From the NCBI GenBank assembly GCA_035633215.1, contig DASQFI010000059.1, forward strand, positions 186,001-250,000: a DNA stretch of 64,000 nt, given 5' to 3'. A program made the position numbers and the translations under genes. Positions within the stretch are counted from its first letter, which is position 1, and every line of letters starts with the position of its first letter. This document shows, piece by piece, positions 59,165-64,000 of this stretch. The notes beneath the pieces were generated by a model. It was not told the origin of the DNA and did not search any database. It worked only from the letters and a program-made list of their open reading frames with translations. Source of the stretch: DASQFI01 sp035633215. GTDB taxonomy: Bacteria > Acidobacteriota > Vicinamibacteria > Vicinamibacterales > SCN-69-37.

Positions 59165-60355
59165 CTAAAGCGTTTTCAAGAACGCGAGCATCGCGGCTTT
59201 ATCAGGATCGCTGAGCTGGGTGAATCCCGTGCGAGCGCGGGTCGCCTCGCCGCCGTGGCGCAGGATCGCCTCCTCGATCGTCGTCGCAGATCCATCGTGC
59301 AAGAGTGGCCGGCGGACGCGCAGCCCCCACAGCGCGGGCGTGCGCATCTCCGAGGCCAGGGCAGCGCCCTGCGCGATGCCGTCGCCGGTGCCGATGTCGT
59401 GCAGCAGAAGATCTGAAAACAAGGCGACGGCCTGATTCTCGAACAAACGGTTCGAGTGCGGTCCCGTGTTCAGCACCGGCACGTGGCAGGAGGCGCAGCC
59501 GATCGACGAGAACAGCTGCTCGCCCGAGCGCGCGGCCGTATCGGGCGCGAGGCGGCCGAGCGGCGCGAGAAACTTCATGAAACTCTCGAAGTTGTCGATG
59601 CCGCGTCGGTTCGTTCGCGGATCGCGGACGTCTTCCGGATCCGGAATGAGATCGCAGAGGCGCATGCGATCCGCAGGCACGCCCGACGCCAGTTCCTCGG
59701 GAAAGAGATCGTTCGTGATCCCCATTTCATTGCGGTAGGCGTCGGCGCTGAACGCCAGCAGCGTCGCGTGCTGCGCCTTCCAGCCGAAGCGTCCGATGCG
59801 AATCTGACCGGTGGCGACGTCGACCACCCGGGCGGCGCGGCCGCTGATGCCGTCGCCGTTGTCATCCATCGGATCCTCACGCGCAAGCACGATGCCGTCG
59901 GGAATCGCTTCCACGAGTCCGGCGCCGAAGAGCGGAATCGGGATCCGCCGTGCGATCACCGCCGCCTCGGCCGGAATGCTCACCTGACAGCCGTGCGTCG
60001 GCACCGAAAAGAGCTGATGCAGCGTCTCGCCGGAGGCGTGGAGCGGCGCCAGCTCGCCCTGCTCGTTCCGGCCGACAGCCCTGACCTCGGCGATCGTCCC
60101 GAAGCCGCCGACCGCGGGGATGCTGTGACAGATGGCGCAGCTCGTGCCGTTGAAGGCCGGACCGAGGCCCTCGTCGGCGGTCTCGACCTCGAGAAAGTCG
60201 TCGAGCCCGAGACGGAACTCGGCGAACTCGGCCGTGGAGATGCCGGCCAGCGGATCGCCGGGCCGCGGCGCTCGCACCTGCGCGTCGAGAAACGCGATGC
60301 CGTAGACGACGGCGAGAGCCGCCGCAACTGTCCGTGTGGACACCCGCGACTTCAT
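59165..60355 (-). CDS. exported di-haem oxidoreductase (DHOR/DUF1111, peroxidase-like)
   Basis: About 396 residues, with a signal ('RTVAAALAVVYGIAFLDAQ') and two c-type haem motifs: 'NGTSCAICHSIPAVGG' and 'IGCASCHVPVLNTGP'. 'RFGWKAQHATLLAF' and 'MRTPALWGLRVRRPLLHDGS' are typical of the di-haem cytochrome c peroxidase-like DHOR family. It is a periplasmic electron carrier or peroxidase. I chose the ATG at 60355; the 66 bp upstream to 60421 that are also open consist of a 24-bp tandem repeat. It follows the CuA-like cupredoxin and porin genes on the same strand. Confidence 0.87.
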   Translation of the reverse strand: MKSRVSTRTVAAALAVVYGIAFLDAQVRAPRPGDPLAGISTAEFAEFRLGLDDFLEVETADEGLGPAFNGTSCAICHSIPAVGGFGTIAEVRAVGRNEQGELAPLHASGETLHQLFSVPTHGCQVSIPAEAAVIARRIPIPLFGAGLVEAIPDGIVLAREDPMDDNGDGISGRAARVVDVATGQIRIGRFGWKAQHATLLAFSADAYRNEMGITNDLFPEELASGVPADRMRLCDLIPDPEDVRDPRTNRRGIDNFESFMKFLAPLGRLAPDTAARSGEQLFSSIGCASCHVPVLNTGPHSNRLFENQAVALFSDLLLHDIGTGDGIAQGAALASEMRTPALWGLRVRRPLLHDGSATTIEEAILRHGGEATRARTGFTQLSDPDKAAMLAFLKTL

Positions 60356-60361
60356 CGAAGA

Positions 60362-60409
60362 CCCTTCGACGTCGCTCAGGGCAAGCTCTTCGACTTCGCT
60401 CAGAACAAG
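60362..60409. repeat. 24-bp tandem repeat (two units) before the di-haem gene
   Basis: CCCTTCGACGTCGCTCAGGG... (60362-60385) is followed by CTCTTCGACTTCGCTCAGAA... (60386-60409). The TTCGACTTCGCTCAG word is a repeat seen in many unrelated high-GC genomes. It lies in the intercistronic gap between the cupredoxin and the di-haem oxidoreductase genes and leaves the frame open. Confidence 0.6.
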
Positions 60410-60442
60410 AAGGTCGCGCATGAGGTACTCCAGGTGGATCGA

Positions 60443-60832
60443 CTACTTCGTCACGACAATCGTGCCGCGCATGAATCCGTGGCCGGCGCCACAGACGTGC
60501 GAGCACTCGAAGGTGTAACGTCCCTCACGGGCGGGCCGGAAGGTCGCCGTGACGGTGCCCTTGCCGCGCTTGGGAATCCTGACGTCCACGTCCGTGTCCA
60601 GAATCCGGAAACCGTGATCGGTGTCCTCGCTCCGCAGGCGGATCTCGATCGGCTCGCCCGCTTTCGTGCGGATCTCCGACGGCGTGAAGCTGAATCGCTC
60701 GGCGCTGACGTTGACCACCCGTGCGGATGTCTGACCGCCCGGCGCTGTCGCGGAGAGCTGCGAGGCGAGGGCGACCGCGACCCAGCCAGCGATGACCAGC
60801 AAAAAGAATGGCCGCATGAGGAAGCTCCGCAT
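60443..60832 (-). CDS. exported cupredoxin with CuA-type (COX2-like) copper motif
   Basis: The 129-residue protein has a signal anchor ('PFFLLVIAGWVAVALAS') and one cupredoxin domain. It contains 'DTDHGFRI' with the first histidine ligand and 'FECSHVCGAGHGFMRG', which has the C-x3-C-x3-H-x2-M pattern of the dinuclear CuA centre of cytochrome oxidase subunit II (usual form CSELCGxxHxxM). It is a stand-alone domain without the COX2 transmembrane hairpin. The chosen ATG overlaps the porin stop as TGATG; an ATG at 60844 is also possible. It probably exchanges electrons with the di-haem protein encoded next. Confidence 0.87.
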   Translation of the reverse strand: MRSFLMRPFFLLVIAGWVAVALASQLSATAPGGQTSARVVNVSAERFSFTPSEIRTKAGEPIEIRLRSEDTDHGFRILDTDVDVRIPKRGKGTVTATFRPAREGRYTFECSHVCGAGHGFMRGTIVVTK

Positions 60833-62007
60833 CAGAACCACCACCCCAGACCGGCATTGAGGACGTTCGGAGCCGTGAACGGGCTGCGGTTCCGGAGAAT
60901 CGTGTAGTCGAACTTGATCGCCACATCCGGGTCAGGCCAGAGCGTGAAGCCCATGACCCAGGCGTCGCGATCGAATTTCTTGAGCGGCACGTGCCCGGCG
61001 GGCATGCGAAACTGCGTGTCCACGTTTTCGTATCTCGTGAACACGCCGAGCTCCCCCACCCGCGAGCCCGTGAGGATGCGGTAGCCGCCTTCGAGGTAGA
61101 ACCCGCGCAGCACGCGGGCGACGTTCGGGCTGACACCGGTGCGAAGCAGGCCGAGATCGTTCAGCCGATCGGCGTTGTCGATCGTGACTTGCGCGAACTG
61201 GCCGCGCAGCTCGAGCCGGTCGCGCGCGTACCGCATATCGGTTTCGATGAGCCGAACCGGCACGTCGAAGGCCGGCCGGAACTCGAATCCCGATCGGCCC
61301 GACCAGAAGCTGAGACCGGCGGTGAGCCCTGGGGTGCCGACGTATTCGACCCGGCCGGTGACCGCGACCCGGCCGGCGTTGGCCTCGCTCCCCTTCTGGC
61401 GGCCGCCGCGAATCCCTTCCTCGGCGCTGAACTCGGCCGCGTTGAGCGGCGCCATGAGGTAGGCCCGATAACGCAGGCCGCGGCCGACCTCGCCATGCAC
61501 GCCGGCGCCGGCATCGAACCAGGTCGTCGGAATGATCACGGTATCGACGAGCGGCCGCTCAACGCCGTAAAACACGGGCGGCTCGTGCCGCTCGTTGATG
61601 ATCCCGACAGGCGCGAGAATCATCCCCGCGCGGATATTGAACGCGCGCGTGACGAGAAAATCGAGATAGGCCTGTTCGAGCTCCAGCTCTCCCGCTTTTT
61701 CGAGTCCCTCGACGAATGCGTGCTCCAACTCGAGCTCGCCGACGAAGCGCAGCCGATCGCTGAAACGATGCGTGACCAGCAGCACGAAGCGATGAAAGTC
61801 GAGCACGCCGTCGGCAAACTGGGGCTTGTTGAAATGGAAGTCCATGTAGCCGGAGAGGCCGGTTGAGGGGGAGGGCGCGGCCGGTTGCGGCGACGGCGGC
61901 GTCTGCCCCGCCGCGCCGGCGGTTACGCAGGTCAAGAGGAGGGCAACCGAAATGCCCGTGAAAACAGGGGCCAAACCGCCTGCCTTCCCGAAATTTTGAT
62001 TAATCAA
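60832..62007 (-). CDS. outer-membrane porin-like beta-barrel protein
   Basis: A ~380-residue protein with a signal peptide ('ISVALLLTCVTAGAAG') and a Pro/Ser linker. It then has alternating amphipathic strands ('GYMDFHFNKPQFADGVLDFH', 'RLRFVGELELEHAFVEG', 'YLEGGYRILTG', 'VAIKFDYTILR') and a C-terminal phenylalanine ('NAGLGWWF'), as in phosphate-selective-porin-like barrels. The start is uncertain: TTG at 62007 overlaps a perfect 16-bp palindrome, while TTG at 61974 follows GGGAAGG. It heads the porin / CuA / di-haem operon, suggesting uptake or secretion of the redox substrate. Confidence 0.82.
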   Translation of the reverse strand: MINQNFGKAGGLAPVFTGISVALLLTCVTAGAAGQTPPSPQPAAPSPSTGLSGYMDFHFNKPQFADGVLDFHRFVLLVTHRFSDRLRFVGELELEHAFVEGLEKAGELELEQAYLDFLVTRAFNIRAGMILAPVGIINERHEPPVFYGVERPLVDTVIIPTTWFDAGAGVHGEVGRGLRYRAYLMAPLNAAEFSAEEGIRGGRQKGSEANAGRVAVTGRVEYVGTPGLTAGLSFWSGRSGFEFRPAFDVPVRLIETDMRYARDRLELRGQFAQVTIDNADRLNDLGLLRTGVSPNVARVLRGFYLEGGYRILTGSRVGELGVFTRYENVDTQFRMPAGHVPLKKFDRDAWVMGFTLWPDPDVAIKFDYTILRNRSPFTAPNVLNAGLGWWF

Positions 62008-62009
62008 AA
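61994..62009. promoter_or_regulatory. 16-bp perfect palindrome at the head of the porin operon
   Basis: TTTTGATTAATCAAAA is fully self-complementary and AT-rich in a GC-rich neighbourhood. It overlaps the upstream candidate start codon of the porin gene. It is a strong candidate for a transcription-factor site. Confidence 0.5.
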
Positions 62010-62053
62010 CGTGAAGATTGAATCATCAAAGTCGCGCGCCGTCAAGCCACCCG

Positions 62054-62167
62054 GCGATGATCGGCGCCGCCGGTCTCCTGATGGTGCCCGTTTCGCTGGC
62101 CGCATGCCTGCTGCCGGCGCTGCGGGCCGCCCGGCTGGACCAGCTCGTCGCGCTGCGGACGGAATAG
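62054..62167 (+). pseudogene. C-terminal scrap of an ADOP/MacB-type permease
   Basis: 36 codons from ATG 62057 to TAG 62165-62167 encode 'MIGAAGLLMVPVSLAACLLP' followed by 'ALRAARLDQLVALRTE'. This is the last membrane span and the signature ending of ADOP permeases (compare 'PARRATRVDPIVALRAE' at 38.4 kb). Nothing upstream belongs to it. It is the sixth trace of this family in the window. Confidence 0.75.
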
Positions 62168-62177
62168 GCCACTGGAC

Positions 62178-62299
62178 ATTGATCGATTGATTGATCGATC
62201 TATCGATCGATTGAAGAGCGTTTCTGTCGCGTCATGGCTCTTGACGCGGCCGTGAAGGTTTTCAATCAATCGATAGACCGATAGGCCGATCGATCAATA
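62178..62299. repeat. inverted repeat of ATCG/GATT tetramer-rich arms
   Basis: The arms at about 62178-62215 and 62261-62299 consist of ATTGATCGATTGATTGATCG-like sequence and its complement, joined by a 45-bp GC-richer loop. It follows the permease scrap and could be a terminator-like structure. A similar short word is found at 347-370. Confidence 0.6.
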
Positions 62300-62358
62300 C
62301 GGCTCTTTTATCTCGAGCACGACCGGACCGGCGGGGATGCCGGCCCGGTCGTCCGTTG

Positions 62359-62607
62359 TCACTTGCCTGCCGCTTTCCGCCTGGCCCAATACCGGCGCAT
62401 GCCTGCGGCCATTCGGCGGCGCGCCGCGGCGGACATTTTCCGCCGCTTTCTTGGCCCACCCACTGACGCTGGCCCACGCTTCCTGGCCCCGCGTCTCAGG
62501 TCCGGGAAACTCGCAAAAATCGCGCTCTTCTCGGTGTCGATCTCTTCCAGTCGCGCCAATGCTCCTCGTCGGGCCCATTCACGATGCAGTACGGACGTCT
62601 GTGCCAT
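62359..62607 (-). CDS. small basic protein with C-terminal 'RKMSAAARRRMA' motif
   Basis: The 82-residue protein has an acidic/hydrophobic N-terminal half ('MAQTSVLHREWARRGALARL', 'EIDTEKSAIFASFPDL') and a very basic C-terminus in which 'KRRKMSAAARRRMAAGMRRY' is followed by 'WARRKAAGK'. The latter pattern recurs at the end of many small uncharacterised bacterial proteins and resembles a short nucleic-acid-binding helix. GGAG stands five bases before the ATG. It is probably a DNA- or RNA-associated protein; that is inference from charge. Confidence 0.65.
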   Translation of the reverse strand: MAQTSVLHREWARRGALARLEEIDTEKSAIFASFPDLRRGARKRGPASVGGPRKRRKMSAAARRRMAAGMRRYWARRKAAGK

Positions 62608-62694
62608 TCATTTCACTCCAGCGAATAGTGAACTCCATGTTCTGATGGACATTCTGGCACGCACCGCTACGGCCGGCAACGCACGTGAGACGAG

Positions 62695-63957
62695 CTACCG
62701 CGATCGATTGCCCTTCGGCCGCATGACGTGCGTGAACGCCCACGCTCCAATCGAGACCCCGCATCGCAATCCATCTTCATTGGCCGACCGGTAGTGGATC
62801 CCGCCGTACAAGCGGCTCATGGCCGCTTCGCCCGCCGCTTCCGAGAGTCTCGAGAACACACGGGCCTCACCCGGCAGGAAGTCTGACGTCGCCGTGAAGA
62901 CGACCTCGTCGGTGCCATAGAACAATGCGAGCACCGTGGCAGCAGCGCCGCTGAACGTGCTGTGTCCCGAGACGTAGTCAGGGAACGGCGGAGTGGCAAT
63001 GAACGAGCTCCAACCCGGGTCCGCAGTCGTCTCGTCGTTTCCGTCCGAGTCACCCGCGCGAATTGCCGTCACCGGCCTCCAGAAGTTGAAGGCGTACTTG
63101 GCGTCCCACGCGGCAATCGAGGCGTCGGCCAGGGCAACGTTCAGGAGCGCGAACAGACGTGCTTTTTCAATCGGCGGTGTTTCCGCCAGATCGCTTACTC
63201 CACGCGCGATGCTGTTCCAGTGCCCGGGCGGTGTTTCCGTGCCCACGCCGTCGGCCCAGAAGAGGGCGATGAGACTCTGCTCAGCGGTACGCGTCGAGCC
63301 GACCGCCGCACCAAGCGTCTTCACCTCGTTGTAGTCATCGGTCCATGTCGAGCTGTCGAGTGACGGCGGCCCGCTGGGTCTGAAGTCATCCCCTGCGTCC
63401 AACGCAAAGGGCGTCACAAAGCCCCACTGCGGCAGCAGATACGGCTGGAACCCAGGAGGTGTCGGCACCCAGGCTCCGGGCCCCGTGGTCGAAGGTGGCG
63501 CCACGATCGCCGCGGCGCCGTCCTGGCTGCGTGAGGTCAGGATTCGGTCCGCGACCATTGCTCCCCAGCTCAGGCCGCGTCTCTTTTGCGGGTGGTCGTC
63601 GATGGCGTTCACGATCGACGCATGCAGCAAATCGAACGACGTCGACTGGCCCGGGAACAGCGTCACCAGCACGCGATGCGCGGCTGCGCTCGCCGCGGCG
63701 TCGATCGAAGCGCTGCCTGGAACGCCGCTCGGGACGAAGTAGTGTTCGTAGGATCGATCGATGCCGTTGATCGCGTCGAAGATCGAGATGTGCAGGATGG
63801 CCAGCGCGCGGGCCGCCACCGGAGGCGACGTCCGCTGGACACGAATGGCATTCAGGGCCGCAACGTTCCAGTCGGCCACGACATCGGCCGCCGCGGCCGG
63901 CACGGAAACGGGTACGAGGCAGAAGGCCAGAACGGTGAAGAAGGTCGGGCGTTGCAT
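62695..63957 (-). CDS. exported vanadium-dependent haloperoxidase-like (PAP2 superfamily) protein
   Basis: The 420-residue protein has a signal peptide ('FTVLAFCLVPVSVPAAAA') and the vanadate/phosphate pocket of the PAP2/haloperoxidase group: 'KYAFNFWRPVTAIR' (Lys, Arg), 'FPDYVSGHSTFSGAAATVL' (Ser-Gly-His) and 'SRLYGGIHYRSANEDG' (Arg-His region). The domain order matches the vanadium chloroperoxidase-like family common in soil bacteria. It may be a haloperoxidase or an acid phosphatase; the sequence alone does not separate these. The promoter should lie in the last ~40 bases of the window or beyond. Confidence 0.87.
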   Translation of the reverse strand: MQRPTFFTVLAFCLVPVSVPAAAADVVADWNVAALNAIRVQRTSPPVAARALAILHISIFDAINGIDRSYEHYFVPSGVPGSASIDAAASAAAHRVLVTLFPGQSTSFDLLHASIVNAIDDHPQKRRGLSWGAMVADRILTSRSQDGAAAIVAPPSTTGPGAWVPTPPGFQPYLLPQWGFVTPFALDAGDDFRPSGPPSLDSSTWTDDYNEVKTLGAAVGSTRTAEQSLIALFWADGVGTETPPGHWNSIARGVSDLAETPPIEKARLFALLNVALADASIAAWDAKYAFNFWRPVTAIRAGDSDGNDETTADPGWSSFIATPPFPDYVSGHSTFSGAAATVLALFYGTDEVVFTATSDFLPGEARVFSRLSEAAGEAAMSRLYGGIHYRSANEDGLRCGVSIGAWAFTHVMRPKGNRSR

Positions 63958-64000
63958 GGTGCTGCTCCAGAAGTACAGGCGTTCTCGTCTCTGGGGAGCA

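Noticed and set aside
62363..62794. Plus-strand 143-residue frame at the end of the window
   Set aside because: Antisense to the small basic protein and the haloperoxidase-like gene; composition shows no coding bias.
1..64000. tRNA, rRNA, integrase or transposase genes and prophage modules
   Set aside because: No T-loop-like tRNA ends, rRNA-like blocks, DDE/serine recombinase motifs or phage structural genes were recognised by eye; a tRNAscan or HMM search would be decisive.

Overview
The window looks like a chromosomal segment of an acidobacterium, most likely of the Vicinamibacteria type. This is inferred from three things: high GC with strong third-position GC bias; six full or decayed copies of the large MacB/FtsX-type permease family known as ADOP (acidobacterial duplicated orphan permease), two of them next to PadR regulators; and secreted BNR/VPS10 propellers, S9 peptidases and creatininase-like proteins carrying Gly/Arg-rich insertions. 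No rRNA, tRNA, CRISPR array, integrase or transposase was recognised.

Layout. 0-3.8 kb: the 3' end of egtD (ergothioneine synthesis), an osmoprotectant ABC pair (ATPase plus permease/binding-protein fusion) and a flavodoxin-like oxidoreductase. 3.9-10.4 kb: an IMPDH/GMPR-family enzyme, SDR, MpaB-type oxygenase, alpha/beta hydrolase, a decayed ADOP permease behind an intact PadR gene, and ribokinase. 10.4-17.9 kb: LVIVD propeller, DUF305 lipoprotein, small exported protein, a large RecB-like nuclease/helicase, DinB and PilZ proteins. 18.0-21.8 kb: an ABC-2 exporter / ECF sigma / membrane-protein operon, a UBP zinc-finger protein and a DUF5996 protein. 21.9-33.7 kb: PadR-ADOP pair, an unknown protein, a giant sortilin-like propeller, an MFS permease, an ABC exporter and a 5'-3' exonuclease. 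33.7-45.6 kb: exported amidohydrolase, an intact ADOP, a frameshifted ADOP bracketed by two inverted copies of a structured intergenic element, and a nucleotidyltransferase-uvrA operon. 45.8-57.2 kb: S9 peptidase, creatininase-like protein plus remnant, serine beta-lactamase-like protein, ADOP, molybdopterin oxidoreductase, a heptapeptide-repeat exported protein and a tandem PARP-type zinc-finger protein. 57.2-64 kb: BNR propeller coupled to a MoaD/ThiS-like protein, a porin / CuA-like cupredoxin / di-haem oxidoreductase operon, an ADOP scrap, a small basic protein and a vanadium haloperoxidase-like enzyme.

The most unusual content lies between the genes. Elements built from 7-bp (once 8-bp) tandem units in two complementary arms sit almost against the stop codons, mostly between convergent genes. 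Two of them (3.8 and 49.1 kb) are clearly copies of one ~130-bp element. A second repeat family flanks the frameshifted ADOP gene. A third palindromic family lies inside the 5' end of the S9 peptidase gene, and a segment shared with an intergenic repeat lies in the 5' end of uvrA. Two genes (ECF sigma factor, 5'-3' exonuclease) have no ATG/GTG/TTG that could encode their conserved N-termini; each has a CTG behind a GGAG at the expected place.

How the genes work together: the clearest functional units are the osmoprotectant importer, the ABC/sigma operon, the nucleotidyltransferase-uvrA pair, the BNR-MoaD pair and the periplasmic redox trio (porin, CuA-like protein, di-haem oxidoreductase). 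Most other genes are single transcription units for envelope and secreted functions.
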